A DNA stretch of 64,000 bases from Streptomyces sp. HD (GCF_028369295.1 NZ_JAQMYP010000008.1:144355-208354), one strand, 5' to 3'; positions 26,732 to 35,942 are shown, counted from the stretch's first letter. Notes: a model not told the origin generated them from the sequence alone. Numbers and translations: made by a program.

Positions 26732-27160
26732 TCAGGACGGCGGAAGCAGCCCCAGCTGCCCCAGGAACTCCATCTCGTCGAAGTAGAGCCGGTACTCCAC
26801 GATCTTGCCGTCCCGGACGGTGGCGAAGTCCACGCCCCGGATCTTGATCTCCTTCTGGGTCGCGGGGATGGTCTCTCCGGAGGGCAGCTGGATCGGCCCG
26901 GTGTTCCGTCCGGTGAAGAACCCCTCGTCGATGGCCGTGTCGCCGACCTCGTACGCGTGCACGGACTCGTACGTGCCGTCGGGGATCGCGTCCGTCATCT
27001 GGCGCCAGTACTCGACGATGCCGTCGCGCCCATGGATCTCACCGCCGTCGGGGGTGACGGCGACCGCGTCCTCGGCATACAGCTCGCCCAGCGTCCCGAG
27101 ATCAGGGTGCGTGGTCACCGCGTCCGTGAGCCGGTCCATGACCTCACGTGCCTGTCCCAT
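26732..27160 (-). CDS. SnoaL-like (NTF2-fold) polyketide cyclase-family protein
   Basis: The protein has 142 residues in a single NTF2-like fold: LYAEDAVAVTPDG, GRDGIVEYWRQM and VRDGKIVEYRLYFDEMEFLGQLGL. The last stretch is the family's C-terminal strand motif. Members include steroid isomerases, SnoaL cyclases and many ligand-binding proteins; no catalytic Asp assignment is made here. It starts at ATG 27160, with GGAGG upstream. It diverges from the SDR gene. Confidence 0.85.
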   Translation of the reverse strand: MGQAREVMDRLTDAVTTHPDLGTLGELYAEDAVAVTPDGGEIHGRDGIVEYWRQMTDAIPDGTYESVHAYEVGDTAIDEGFFTGRNTGPIQLPSGETIPATQKEIKIRGVDFATVRDGKIVEYRLYFDEMEFLGQLGLLPPS

Positions 27161-27275
27161 GATCCACCTCCGTTCCAGAGGATCACCCGTCCCATTGTCC
27201 CACCGCGCGACCGGCCTATCCTGGCCGGACAGTCCCCGGACACCCTCCGGACTCCACCACGCACGAGGAGCAGCC

Positions 27276-28052
27276 ATGCCCACCGCAGCCCCGTCCGCCG
27301 CCTCCCGCATCGCCGTCATCACCGGTGCGAGCAGCGGAATCGGCGCCGCCACGGCACGACAGCTCGCCGCGGCCGGCTACCGCGTCGTCCTGACGGCCCG
27401 CCGCAAGGACCGCATCGAGGCGCTGGCGGAAGAGATCACCACGGCGGGCGGGTCGGCGACGGCCTACCAGCTGGACGTGACGGACCGCGCCGCGGTCGAC
27501 GAGTTCGCGACGGCCTTCAAGGCGATCGGCGTCCTGGTCAACAACGCCGGTGGCGCACTGGGCGCCGACCCGGTCGCGACCGGCGACCCGGCCGAGTGGC
27601 GCACGATGTACGAGACGAACGTCATCGGCACCCTGAACCTCACCCAGGCCCTGCTCCCCAAGCTGGAGGCGAGCGGCGACGGCACGATCGTGGTCGTCTC
27701 CTCCACCGCCGGCCACGGCACGTACGAGGGCGGCGCGGGCTACGTCGCCGCCAAGCACGGCACCCACGTCCTCGCCGAGACCCTGCGTCTGGAGATCGTC
27801 GGCCGCCCGGTCCGCGTGATCGAGATCGCGCCCGGCATGGTCAAGACGGACGAGTTCGCCCTGACCCGCTTCGCCGGCGACAAGGAGAAGGCCGAGAAGG
27901 TCTACCAGGGCGTCGCCGAGCCCCTGACCGCCGACGATGTCGCCGACACCATCACCTGGACGGTCACCCGCCCCAGCCACGTCAACATCGACCTCCTGGT
28001 CGTCCGCCCCCGCGCCCAGGCGTCCAACACGAAGGTCCACAGGGAGCTGTAG
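27276..28052 (+). CDS. Short-chain dehydrogenase/reductase
   Basis: This is a 258-residue classical SDR with TGASSGIG at residues 16-23, NNAGG in the middle, catalytic Ser/Tyr/Lys in VVSSTAG and YVAAKHG, and PGMVKTDEF after the active site. The NADP preference is suggested by the Arg-rich end of strand 2 (LTARRKDR). It is close to YdfG/clavulanate-dehydrogenase-like SDRs. Its TAG stop overlaps the GTG of a tiny membrane-protein gene by one base. Confidence 0.92.
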   Translation: MPTAAPSAASRIAVITGASSGIGAATARQLAAAGYRVVLTARRKDRIEALAEEITTAGGSATAYQLDVTDRAAVDEFATAFKAIGVLVNNAGGALGADPVATGDPAEWRTMYETNVIGTLNLTQALLPKLEASGDGTIVVVSSTAGHGTYEGGAGYVAAKHGTHVLAETLRLEIVGRPVRVIEIAPGMVKTDEFALTRFAGDKEKAEKVYQGVAEPLTADDVADTITWTVTRPSHVNIDLLVVRPRAQASNTKVHREL

Positions 28053-28180
28053 TGGCGCAGGACGGTCGCAAGGACCCGCACAACGAGCGCCAGATGTGGT
28101 GGTGGCTCGGCTATTTCCTCTTCGGCATCCACATCGTGGCGTTCGTGATGATCTACGCGGTGACCCACGCGCCGAAGTAG
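28052..28180 (+). CDS. Small single-span membrane protein (42 aa)
   Basis: This 42-residue protein has a polar N-terminus (MAQDGRKDPHNERQ) and one hydrophobic, aromatic-rich segment (WWWLGYFLFGIHIVAFVMIYAV). Its GTG start shares a base with the upstream SDR stop (TAGTG), indicating coupled translation. It resembles other tiny Streptomyces membrane proteins of unknown function. It is easily missed by annotation because of its size. Confidence 0.7.
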   Translation: MAQDGRKDPHNERQMWWWLGYFLFGIHIVAFVMIYAVTHAPK

Positions 28181-28232
28181 CCGCCGTAAAATCACAGGTG
28201 CGACGGGCAGCGACCACCTAGGGTCACTGCCC

Positions 28233-28979
28233 GTGGACAGACACATACGCTTCGACGCCCTGCACAACTTCCGCGACCTGGGCGGCTGCACGACCACGGA
28301 CGGCCACCGCGTCCGCCCCGGCCGCCTCTACCGCGCCGACTCCCTGGGCAAGCTGACGCAGGGCACACCGGACTGGTCCCGCTTCCTCGCCCTCGGTGTC
28401 CACACGGTGATCGACCTGCGCTACCCGTGGGAGATCGAGCACAGGGGCCGCGTCCCGGATCACCCGTCGTTCACGTACCACAACCTCAGCATCGAGCACC
28501 GCCCGTACACCCAGGCGGGGTTGACGCCCGATGTGGACCCCACCCCCTATCTGGCCGAGCGCTACATGGAAGTGGCGCAGGACGGCACGAAGGAGATCCG
28601 TAGCGCACTGGAACTGGTGGCGAAGGCGGCGGAGTCGGACACGCCCCTCGTCTTCCACTGCGCGTCGGGCAAGGACCGCACAGGCCTGCTGGCAGCACTG
28701 ATCCTGGGCCTGCTCGGAGTACCCGAACCCACGATCATCGAGGACTTCACCCTCACGGAACTGGCCGCTCCCGCCCTCCTGGCCGACTGGAAAGCCCACA
28801 ACAACGGCCGCACCCCCACCTGGCCGGGCTTCGGCCGAGCCCCGGAAGCGGTCATGCGCCTGTTCCTGGCAGACCTGACGCGCCGCTACGGCTCGATCGA
28901 GGGCTACATCTCCGAGGCGCTGTCCCTGGATCCGGACTCCCTCTCGACAACGCTCCGCGGAACGCTCCTCGGTCAATGA
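28233..28979 (+). CDS. Tyrosine-specific protein phosphatase (atypical/PtpB-like)
   Basis: The protein has 248 residues. The catalytic P-loop HCASGKDRTG (Cys143, Arg149) is intact and is followed by LLAALILGLLGV. The N-terminal NFRDLGGCTTTDG and DLRYPWEIE are typical of the bacterial tyrosine phosphatase family that includes mycobacterial PtpB. It is soluble and has no signal peptide. It starts at GTG 28233. The gene is convergent with rtcB across a hairpin terminator. Confidence 0.92.
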   Translation: MDRHIRFDALHNFRDLGGCTTTDGHRVRPGRLYRADSLGKLTQGTPDWSRFLALGVHTVIDLRYPWEIEHRGRVPDHPSFTYHNLSIEHRPYTQAGLTPDVDPTPYLAERYMEVAQDGTKEIRSALELVAKAAESDTPLVFHCASGKDRTGLLAALILGLLGVPEPTIIEDFTLTELAAPALLADWKAHNNGRTPTWPGFGRAPEAVMRLFLADLTRRYGSIEGYISEALSLDPDSLSTTLRGTLLGQ

Positions 28980-28990
28980 CCCGATGAGCG

Positions 28991-29016
28991 AGGCCCCCGG
29001 TTTCCGCCGGGGGCCT
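28991..29016. terminator. Bidirectional terminator hairpin
   Basis: AGGCCCCCGG (28991-29000) pairs with CCGGGGGCCT (29007-29016) around a 6-nt loop. It lies between the convergent phosphatase and rtcB genes. Confidence 0.8.
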
Positions 29017-29022
29017 GATGCG

Positions 29023-30216
29023 TCAGCCCTTGACGCAGACAACCTGCTTCAGCTTCGCCACGACCTCCACAAGGTCCCGCTGCTGATCGATGACCTGCTC
29101 GATCGGCTTGTACGCGCCCGGGATCTCGTCCACGACGCCGGAGTCCTTACGGCACTCCACGCCCTGCGTCTGCTCCTCCAGGTCCTTCGTCGAGAAGCGG
29201 CGCTTGGCGGCGTTCCGGCTCATGCGCCGGCCCGCGCCGTGCGAGGCCGAGTTGAAGGACATCGGGTTTCCGAGGCCCTTCACGATGTACGAGCCGGTGC
29301 CCATCGAGCCCGGGATGATCCCGTACTCGCCGGAGCCGGCGCGGATCGCCCCCTTACGGGTGACGAGCAGGTCCATGCCGTCGTAGCGCTCCTCGGCCAC
29401 GTAGTTGTGGTGTGCGCTGATCTCCGGATCGAAGGTCGGCCTGGCCTTCTTGAACTCCTTGCGGACCACGTCCTTCAGGAGCGCCATCATGATCGTGCGG
29501 TTGTACTTGGCGTACTCCTGCGCCCAGAACAGGTCGTTGCGGTACGCCGCCATCTGCGGGGTGTCCGCCACGAAGACAGCGAGGTCACGGTCGACCAGGC
29601 CCTGGTTGTGCGGGAGCTTCTGGGCCACGCCGATGTGGTGCTCGGCCAGTTCCTTGCCGATGTTCCGGGAACCGGAGTGCAGCATCAGCCAGACGGAACC
29701 GGTCGTGTCCGTGCAGACCTCGACGAAGTGGTTGCCCCCGCCGAGCGTTCCCATCTGCTTTCCGGCGCGTTCCTGACGGAACTTGACCGCTTCCGCGATC
29801 CCGTCGAACCGCCCCCAGAAGCCGTCCCACCCGGCCGTACCGAACCCGTGCAGCCGCCCGGGGTCGACGGGGTCGTCATGCATCCCCCGCCCCACCGGAA
29901 TCGCCTGCTCGATCTTCGACCGCAACCGCGACAGATCCCCCGGCAGATCATTGGCCGTCAACGACGTCTTCACCGCCGACATCCCACACCCGATGTCCAC
30001 CCCCACCGCCGCAGGACACACGGCCCCCTGCATCGCGATGACGGACCCGACAGTCGCCCCCTTCCCGTAATGCACGTCCGGCATCACGGCGAGGCCCTTG
30101 ATCCACGGCAGGGTCGCGACGTTGCGCAGCTGCTGCAGGGCCACGTCCTCGACCGTCGCCGGGTCGGCCCACATCCGGATGGGTACCTTCGCGCCCGGCA
30201 TCTCCACGTACGACAT
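29023..30216 (-). CDS. rtcB: RtcB 3'-phosphate RNA ligase
   Basis: The protein has 397 residues and is full length for the shorter bacterial RtcB group. Manganese and GMP site residues are visible: GVDIGCGM (Asp74, Cys77), GGGNHF (Asn162, His163), HSGSR (His180) and the guanylylated histidine His326 in SASHGAGRRMSR. RtcB joins 2',3'-cyclic phosphate to 5'-OH ends, repairing cleaved tRNA or rRNA. It starts at ATG 30216, with GAGGA four bases upstream. Neither RtcA nor RtcR is present nearby. Confidence 0.95.
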   Translation of the reverse strand: MSYVEMPGAKVPIRMWADPATVEDVALQQLRNVATLPWIKGLAVMPDVHYGKGATVGSVIAMQGAVCPAAVGVDIGCGMSAVKTSLTANDLPGDLSRLRSKIEQAIPVGRGMHDDPVDPGRLHGFGTAGWDGFWGRFDGIAEAVKFRQERAGKQMGTLGGGNHFVEVCTDTTGSVWLMLHSGSRNIGKELAEHHIGVAQKLPHNQGLVDRDLAVFVADTPQMAAYRNDLFWAQEYAKYNRTIMMALLKDVVRKEFKKARPTFDPEISAHHNYVAEERYDGMDLLVTRKGAIRAGSGEYGIIPGSMGTGSYIVKGLGNPMSFNSASHGAGRRMSRNAAKRRFSTKDLEEQTQGVECRKDSGVVDEIPGAYKPIEQVIDQQRDLVEVVAKLKQVVCVKG

Positions 30217-30251
30217 ATCGTCCTCTATCCCCCGTAAACAAAACACAAGTC

Positions 30252-30280
30252 TTAAATCGCAAAACCGGCGCCAAGGTCAA
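30252..30280 (-). promoter_or_regulatory. Putative rtcB promoter
   Basis: On the minus strand a consensus-like -35 box TTGACC (30280-30275) is followed after 17 bp by ATTTAA (30257-30252). The stretch is unusually AT-rich for the window. The -10 box is a weak match. Confidence 0.4.
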
Positions 30281-30432
30281 CGAAAAGGGACAGCGGACCG
30301 GCGTCCACGGCAGTGCGTGCGATACACATTGTCTGCAGGCGGCGCCCCCGCACGGCAAGCGATTAACCAGCGGGGACACTGAGAGACCGGCAACACACCG
30401 ACCACACAGTCACCGTCGAGAGGAGCCTGACC

Positions 30433-31287
30433 GTGCAGCGGAAGGCGTATGTAACCGGCGTCGCCGCGCTCCTCGCGGCGCTGCTGGCCGGCTGCACCGG
30501 CGGTTCCGACGACGGTGGCGCGACGGACGACGCCAACCCCGGCGACGCCGGCACGGCGACCGCGACGGCCGAGCCCGGCCGGTACCAGACGCTGCCCGAA
30601 CCGTGCGGCGTGGTCGACCAGGACATCCTCGACTCGCTGCTGCCCGGCATCCGGCAGCTCCCGGACGAGGAGCAGCGCGACAAGGCGTACGAGGGCACGC
30701 CGACGCTGACCTACGACACGGACCGCAAGGTCGGCTGCCGCTGGAAGGTCGAGTCGACGGAGGCCACGGATCACCTGCTCGTCGACTTCGAGCGCGTGGT
30801 GTCGTACGACAAGACGGTCAGCGACGACAGCGAGGCTGAGCGGCTCTTCGCGACGGAACAGGAGGCGGCCGACCTTCCCGAGCCGGTGACCTCCTCCTCC
30901 GTCGATCCGAGCGGCTCACCGTCCTCCTCGCCCTCCACGTCCACGTCCGGATCCCCCGAGTCCTCTACGCCCTCTTCGTCCCCTTCGTCCTCCACCTCGG
31001 CCTCCCCCTCAGGTTCCGCCTCCCCCGACGGCGCGGCCGGTGCCGAGCTCCAGCCCCGCGTCCTGGAGGACCTCGGCGACGAGGCCTTCCTCGACGACGC
31101 GCTCAGCAGCTCCGGTTCGACGGCCCAGCAGCGCACGGTGACTGTGGCGTTCCGCACGTCCAACGTGATCGTGAGGATCGTGTACGAGGAGCAGCCGACG
31201 ACCGTAGGCACGGTTCCGGACAGTGAGGAATTGCAGGACAGGGCCCAGAAACTGGCTGCGCAACTGGCGGACGAGCTGGCGGAGTAG
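30433..31287 (+). CDS. DUF3558-type lipoprotein
   Basis: This 284-residue protein has a lipoprotein signal ending in LLAGC (lipid Cys near 21). The mature part begins with a disordered Asp/Ala/Thr linker. The DUF3558-like core contains TLPEPCGVVDQDILDSLLPG and VGCRWKVE, with paired cysteines. A Ser/Pro/Thr-rich insert follows (about 150-205), and then a second core segment. The next gene encodes a similar protein. It starts at GTG 30433 with GAGGAG upstream. Function unknown; it is probably anchored outside the membrane. Confidence 0.85.
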   Translation: MQRKAYVTGVAALLAALLAGCTGGSDDGGATDDANPGDAGTATATAEPGRYQTLPEPCGVVDQDILDSLLPGIRQLPDEEQRDKAYEGTPTLTYDTDRKVGCRWKVESTEATDHLLVDFERVVSYDKTVSDDSEAERLFATEQEAADLPEPVTSSSVDPSGSPSSSPSTSTSGSPESSTPSSSPSSSTSASPSGSASPDGAAGAELQPRVLEDLGDEAFLDDALSSSGSTAQQRTVTVAFRTSNVIVRIVYEEQPTTVGTVPDSEELQDRAQKLAAQLADELAE

Positions 31288-31423
31288 CGCCCCTCCGCAG
31301 CCCCTGTGCGCCCTCCTGCGACGTAACCGAAACGAGACCACACAGCTTCTTCACCGCGTACCGTGGCCCCTCGGACCCGATCCGACCGCGAGACCACGAG
31401 TGTCAGTCATGAGTGAAGGAACC

Positions 31424-32356
31424 ATGCAGCGAGCAGCGAAGCGAGACCTGGGGGCACCTCCCACGCCGTTCAGGCAGTGGGGGAATGACCGGCGTGACCA
31501 GCGCGAGCAGCGTGTGAAGGGCCTTCGCCGGGTCCTTGTCGGCGCGGCCGTCGTCCCCGCGATGCTGGTGGCCGTGGGCTGTTCCTCGGACTCCGGTTCG
31601 GACGACGGGGCCGGGGACGGCAGTGCGAAGACCTCGGCATCGACGTCCGAGACGTCCGCGAGCCCGTCGCCGACGGTGCAGGCGGCCACGTACAAGTCGC
31701 TTCCGCAGGCGTGCAAGGTGCTGGCGAAGAAGACGCTGGAGGACCTGGTCCCGAAGGCGAAGTCGGGCAAGGCGCACGCTTCGGACGACGAGACGACGCG
31801 CGGCTCCTGCTCCTGGAGCAGCCTCGACGACAACGGTGTGAAGGGCTCGCAGTTCCGCTGGCTCAACGTCTCCCTGCTGCGCTTCGAGTCGGACGTCACG
31901 CGCGGCTCGGGCGACAAGCTGGCGCGGGAGTACTACGAGACGCAGCTGCAGGGCGCCCGTTCGGTGTCCGGCGCGAAGAACGTGAAGTCGGAGCCGGTCG
32001 CCGGGGTGGGCGACGAGGCCACGGCGGTGCGCTACGACCTGAAGAAGAAGGAGGGCTCCTTCAAGCAGGAGACGGTCGTCGCCCGGGTGGAGAACGTGGT
32101 CGTCACGCTCGACTACAACGGCGCCGGCTACGCCGGTGACAAGACCCCCAGCGCGGACTCCCTGAACAAGCTGGCGCAGAAGGCGGCCAAGGAGGTCGTC
32201 GCCTCGGTGACGAAGGCGAACGGCAGCGGCAGCGCGGGCACGCCTAGCAGCACCCCTTCGAAGTCGGCTTCGAAGTCTCCCTCGAAGTCCCCGTCCGGCA
32301 GCCCCTCGAAGACGGCGTCCGCCTCCCCGTCCAAGTCAGCGGCGAAGAAGAGCTGA
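31424..32356 (+). CDS. Second DUF3558-like lipoprotein
   Basis: The protein is about 310 residues. An N-terminal basic region of about 35 residues (RDQREQRVKGLRR) precedes a hydrophobic segment with lipobox VAVGC, long for a lipoprotein signal. The core YKSLPQACKVLAKKTLEDLVP and GSCSWSSLDDNGV parallels the upstream gene, so the two look like tandem paralogs. The C-terminus is a Lys/Ser/Pro-rich repeat (SKSPSKSPSGSPSK) that may bind the cell wall. ATG 31424 has GAAGGA upstream; ATG 31409 is the alternative. Confidence 0.8.
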   Translation: MQRAAKRDLGAPPTPFRQWGNDRRDQREQRVKGLRRVLVGAAVVPAMLVAVGCSSDSGSDDGAGDGSAKTSASTSETSASPSPTVQAATYKSLPQACKVLAKKTLEDLVPKAKSGKAHASDDETTRGSCSWSSLDDNGVKGSQFRWLNVSLLRFESDVTRGSGDKLAREYYETQLQGARSVSGAKNVKSEPVAGVGDEATAVRYDLKKKEGSFKQETVVARVENVVVTLDYNGAGYAGDKTPSADSLNKLAQKAAKEVVASVTKANGSGSAGTPSSTPSKSASKSPSKSPSGSPSKTASASPSKSAAKKS

Positions 32357-32410
32357 CCGTCACACCTGCCTCACGACTGAGTCACAACTTGCTGCTCAGC
32401 CGCGCCTTTT

Positions 32411-32446
32411 GCCCGAGCCCGGCCCTTTCGGGGGCCGGGCTCGGGC
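32411..32446. terminator. Terminator after second lipoprotein gene
   Basis: A perfect 15-bp stem (GCCCGAGCCCGGCCC pairing with 32432-32446) has the loop TTTCGG. It separates the lipoprotein genes from the DUF2637 gene. Confidence 0.85.
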
Positions 32447-32522
32447 CGTACCGGAGGTCCGTCCGCCGCACGGATGTGCCACCCTGTTGCGCGCAACAAC
32501 ACGCAAGGGGAGGGGAGTACGA

Positions 32523-33860
32523 GTGGCCGCGCCACCGCAGCTGACTCGGATGCACCGCGTTCTCATAGGCGTGGTCGTGTTCGGCGCCGTGATCATCGCC
32601 GGCATCGGCTTCGCCGGTTCGTACGCGGCCGTCCGTGAGCTGGCCGTCAAGAAGGGGTTCGGGAGCTTCAGTTATGTCTTCCCGATCGGCATCGACGCGG
32701 GCATATGTGTCCTGCTCGCCCTCGACCTGCTCCTGACCTGGATCCGCATACCGTTCCCCCTGCTCCGTCAGACGGCCTGGCTGCTGACGGCCGCGACGAT
32801 CGCCTTCAACGGCGCGGCGGCCTGGCCGGACCCGCTGGGCGTGGGCATGCACGCGGTGATCCCGATCCTGTTCGTGGTGTCGGTCGAGGCGGCCCGCCAC
32901 GCGATCGGCCGCATAGCGGACATCACGGCCGACAAACACATGGAGGGCGTACGCCTGACCCGCTGGCTGCTGTCGCCGGTCCCGACGTTCCTGCTGTGGC
33001 GCCGTATGAAGCTGTGGGAGCTGCGCTCCTACGAGCAGGTCATCAAGCTGGAGCAGGAGCGCCTGGTCTACCAGGCCCGGCTGCGTTCCCGCTTCGGCCG
33101 CTCGTGGCGGCGAAAGGCCCCGGTGGAGTCGCTGATGCCGCTGCGTCTGGCGCGCTACGGCGTCCCGCTGGCGCAGACGGCTCCGGCGGGCCTGGCGGCG
33201 GCGGGCATCGAGCCGGCCCTGCTGCCACCGGCACCGAAGCAGGCCCTGGACGCGGCCCCTGTCGTCGACGTGGCGCCGGCGGCCGAGGTGGTCGCGCCGA
33301 CGCCTGCCGCCCCGGCCCCCGGCACACCGGCTCCTGACGTGGCCGCGGACGGTCGTACGGCCGGACCCGCGCCCGTCCCGCAGCAGGCGGCGCCTCCCGA
33401 GGCGGAGCAACCGGACTACGTTCAGGACTGGTTCAACACGCCCCGCCAGGTCGAGTACCACGGCGGCTACAACGCCGAGTACGACCCCCAGGGCCACTAC
33501 CAGCAGTGGTACTCGGAGCAGCAGCGGGCCGAGGAGTACCGCGACCAGTACGAGGAAGAGCCCCCGGTGCAGGAACCCTCTCCGGAGGACACCGGCACCT
33601 TCCCGATCCCGGTGACGGGCAACCGCACCCGCCAGCTCGGTGAGGGCGGTGGCCCGCCGGAGCCGGCCGAGCCGACGGACGAGGACTACTACCAGGTCTT
33701 CCGCCAGTCGATAGACGGCAGCTACCCCACGCCGCGCGTCCTGGGCGACAACATCCAGGCGACGTACGGCACGACGCTGGGCAGCAGCGAACTGAAGGCC
33801 CTCACGGAACGCTTCCAGCAGCGCCACTCGGCGCAACTGGAAGAGGAGCACATCGCGTAA
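32523..33860 (+). CDS. DUF2637 membrane protein
   Basis: The protein has 445 residues. Four hydrophobic segments in the first 150 residues (for example VLIGVVVFGAVIIAGIGFAG and GIDAGICVLLALDLLLTW) and the EAARHAIGRIAD motif are typical of DUF2637. The cytoplasmic C-terminal half is Pro/Ala-rich, then Tyr/Gln/Glu-rich (YNAEYDPQGHYQQWY), and ends in a folded-looking segment (YYQVFRQSIDGSYPTPRVLG). Relatives occur on Streptomyces chromosomes and near plasmid transfer/spread genes. It starts at GTG 32523 with GGGGAG upstream. Function unknown. Confidence 0.85.
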   Translation: MAAPPQLTRMHRVLIGVVVFGAVIIAGIGFAGSYAAVRELAVKKGFGSFSYVFPIGIDAGICVLLALDLLLTWIRIPFPLLRQTAWLLTAATIAFNGAAAWPDPLGVGMHAVIPILFVVSVEAARHAIGRIADITADKHMEGVRLTRWLLSPVPTFLLWRRMKLWELRSYEQVIKLEQERLVYQARLRSRFGRSWRRKAPVESLMPLRLARYGVPLAQTAPAGLAAAGIEPALLPPAPKQALDAAPVVDVAPAAEVVAPTPAAPAPGTPAPDVAADGRTAGPAPVPQQAAPPEAEQPDYVQDWFNTPRQVEYHGGYNAEYDPQGHYQQWYSEQQRAEEYRDQYEEEPPVQEPSPEDTGTFPIPVTGNRTRQLGEGGGPPEPAEPTDEDYYQVFRQSIDGSYPTPRVLGDNIQATYGTTLGSSELKALTERFQQRHSAQLEEEHIA

Positions 33861-33878
33861 GAGCCGGTGAAAAAACTA

Positions 33879-33904
33879 GAGGGGCCCTCGACCGAGGGCC
33901 CCTC
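33879..33904. terminator. Bidirectional terminator between DUF2637 gene and lysS
   Basis: GAGGGGCCCTCG (33879-33890) pairs with CGAGGGCCCCTC (33893-33904), preceded by an A-run. It serves the two convergent genes. Confidence 0.85.
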
Positions 33905-33920
33905 GACGTTTCACCCGGTC

Positions 33921-35666
33921 CTACTCCCCGAGCAGGGCGCGCACTCGCTCCTGCCCCACCGCCAGCAGCAGCGTGGGCAGTCGCGGACCGGTGTCCCGGC
34001 CGACCAGCAGGTGGTACAGCAGCGCGAAGAACGCCCGCTGGGCGGTCTTGATCTCGGCCGGCAGTTCCTTGGGCGTGGCGTCGGCGGAGAACCCGGCCTG
34101 CACCTTGGGCACGCCGTACACGAGGTGGGTCAGCCCGTCGAGCGACCAGTGCTCGGCGAGTCCGTCGAGCAGCAGCCGCAGCGACTGCTGGGACGCCTCG
34201 TCGAGGGACTTCAGCAGCTCGGCGTCGGGCTCGTCGCGCACGATGGTCCGCTGGTCGGCGGGCACCTGCGTGTTGATCCAGGCCTCGGCCTTGTCGTACC
34301 GGGGCCGGGCCTCGTCGAGCGCGCCCAGCGGGTTCTCCGGGTCGAGCTCGGAGAGGATGCGCAGGGCCTGGTCCTGGTGCCCGGCGGTGATGTCGGCGAC
34401 GGAGGCGAGCGTCCGGTACGGCAGCGGCCGCGCCGTACGCGTCAGCTCACCGCCGGCCGTCCGCACGGCTCGCGAGTGGGCGGCGACGTCGGCCGGCAGG
34501 GCGGACCCGTCGGCCACCTTGCCGTCGAGCTTGTCCCACTCGTCGTAGAGCCGCTGGATCTCCTGGTCGAAGGCGATCTTGAAGGACTGGTTGGGCCTGC
34601 GGCGGGCGTAGAGCCAGCGCAGGATCTGCGGCTCCATGATCTTCAGGGCGTCGGCGGGGGTGGGCACCCCGCCCCGCGAGGACGACATCTTCGCCATGCC
34701 GCTGATCCCCACGAAGGCGTACATGGGCCCGATGGGCTGCTTGCCGCCGAAGATCCCGACGATCTGCCCGCCGACCTGGAAGGAGGATCCCGGGGACGAA
34801 TGGTCGACGCCGCTGGGCTCGAACACGACACCCTCGTAGGCCCAGCGCATGGGCCAGTCGACCTTCCAGACCAGCTTGCCGCGGTTGAACTCGTTGAGCC
34901 GGACGGTCTCGGAGAAGCCGCACTCGTCGCAGGTGTACGACAGCTCGGTGGTGTCGTCGACGTACGAGGTGACGGTGGTGAGGTCCTTCTCGCAGTTGCC
35001 GCAGTAGGGCTTGTACGGGAAGTAGCCGGCGGCACCGGAGCTGCCGTCGTCCTCGGCGGCCGCCCCCGACCCCTCGGCGGCCTCCAGCTCGGCCTCGTCG
35101 ACGGGCTTCTGCGACTTCTTGGCGCCGGCCTTGGGCTTGGTGCGGTACTGGGCGAGCACGGCGTCGATGTCACCGCGGTGCTTCATGGCGTGCAGGATCT
35201 GCTCGCGGTACACGCCGGAGGTGTACTGCGCGGTCTGGCTGATCCCGTCGAACTCCACGCCGAGCTCGGCGAGCGACTCGACCATCGCCGCCTTGAAGTG
35301 CTCGGCCCAGTTCGGATACGAGGACCCCTGGGGCGCCGGCACCGAGGTCAGCGGCTTGCCGATGTGCTGGAGGTGGCTCTCGTCGGAGACGCCGGCGATG
35401 CCCTTGGGCACCTTCCGGTACCGGTCGTAGTCGTCCCAGGAGATCAGGTGCCGCACCTGGTACCCGCGCCGCCGGATCTCGTCGGCGACGAGGTGCGGGG
35501 TCATGACCTCGCGCAGGTTGCCCAGGTGGATGGGCCCGGAGGGCGAGAGGCCCGACGCCACGACGACAGGTTTGCCGGGGGCCCGACGCTCCGACTCCTC
35601 GATGACCTCATCCGCGAAACGGGAGACCCAGTCGGTGGTCTCGGTGCTCTGAGCCACGATCGGCAC
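33921..35666 (-). CDS. lysS: Lysyl-tRNA synthetase, class I
   Basis: The protein has 581 residues. This is the archaeal-type class I LysRS, not the common bacterial class II. The HIGH-equivalent HLGN is at 47-50 and KMSSS at 326-330. A zinc knuckle has Cys222/Cys225 and Cys246/Cys249. A Lys/Glu/Ala-rich low-complexity insert lies at about 177-215. It charges tRNA-Lys. It starts at GTG 35666 with AAGGA close upstream. It diverges from argS across a 276-bp region with a 29-bp palindrome. Confidence 0.96.
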   Translation of the reverse strand: MPIVAQSTETTDWVSRFADEVIEESERRAPGKPVVVASGLSPSGPIHLGNLREVMTPHLVADEIRRRGYQVRHLISWDDYDRYRKVPKGIAGVSDESHLQHIGKPLTSVPAPQGSSYPNWAEHFKAAMVESLAELGVEFDGISQTAQYTSGVYREQILHAMKHRGDIDAVLAQYRTKPKAGAKKSQKPVDEAELEAAEGSGAAAEDDGSSGAAGYFPYKPYCGNCEKDLTTVTSYVDDTTELSYTCDECGFSETVRLNEFNRGKLVWKVDWPMRWAYEGVVFEPSGVDHSSPGSSFQVGGQIVGIFGGKQPIGPMYAFVGISGMAKMSSSRGGVPTPADALKIMEPQILRWLYARRRPNQSFKIAFDQEIQRLYDEWDKLDGKVADGSALPADVAAHSRAVRTAGGELTRTARPLPYRTLASVADITAGHQDQALRILSELDPENPLGALDEARPRYDKAEAWINTQVPADQRTIVRDEPDAELLKSLDEASQQSLRLLLDGLAEHWSLDGLTHLVYGVPKVQAGFSADATPKELPAEIKTAQRAFFALLYHLLVGRDTGPRLPTLLLAVGQERVRALLGE

Positions 35667-35725
35667 GTCCTTCTTTCTCCAGGGCAGCCGTACGGTCCAC
35701 GGCCGGCGTCGTCCATTGTCCCAGA

Positions 35726-35754
35726 CCCGATAAGCGGCGCAGCCGTTTATCGGG
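35726..35754. promoter_or_regulatory. 29-bp imperfect palindrome between lysS and argS
   Basis: The outer arms CCCGATAA and TTATCGGG are perfectly complementary, and the inner arms CGGC/GCCG pair around GCA with one mismatch. It sits 60-88 bp upstream of lysS and 190 bp upstream of argS. It may be an operator or an RNA hairpin in a leader. Confidence 0.5.
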
Positions 35755-35942
35755 GGGCGCGAGGTTGTATCGATTTTTGCCGTACGGAGTCGGCGAGCGG
35801 GCTCCGCCGCGTGGGCGCGACCGGCCGCACACGGCCCGCGCCCGGCACCCCCGGGCTCGTAGCCGCAAAAACCCCTTTACCCCCCATGGGATACTGGCCG
35901 GGACTGTCAACCCAGCCCCGACCAGAACGGCAGCCCATACCC

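Noticed and set aside
33867..35942. Very long plus-strand open frame upstream of and fused to argS
   Set aside because: It is the antisense of lysS; its translation is Val/Gly/Leu/Arg low-complexity and ArgRS homology begins only at ATG 35943.
35667..35942. T-box riboswitch for argS or lysS
   Set aside because: No T-box consensus or antiterminator pairing could be found; only a palindrome is visible.
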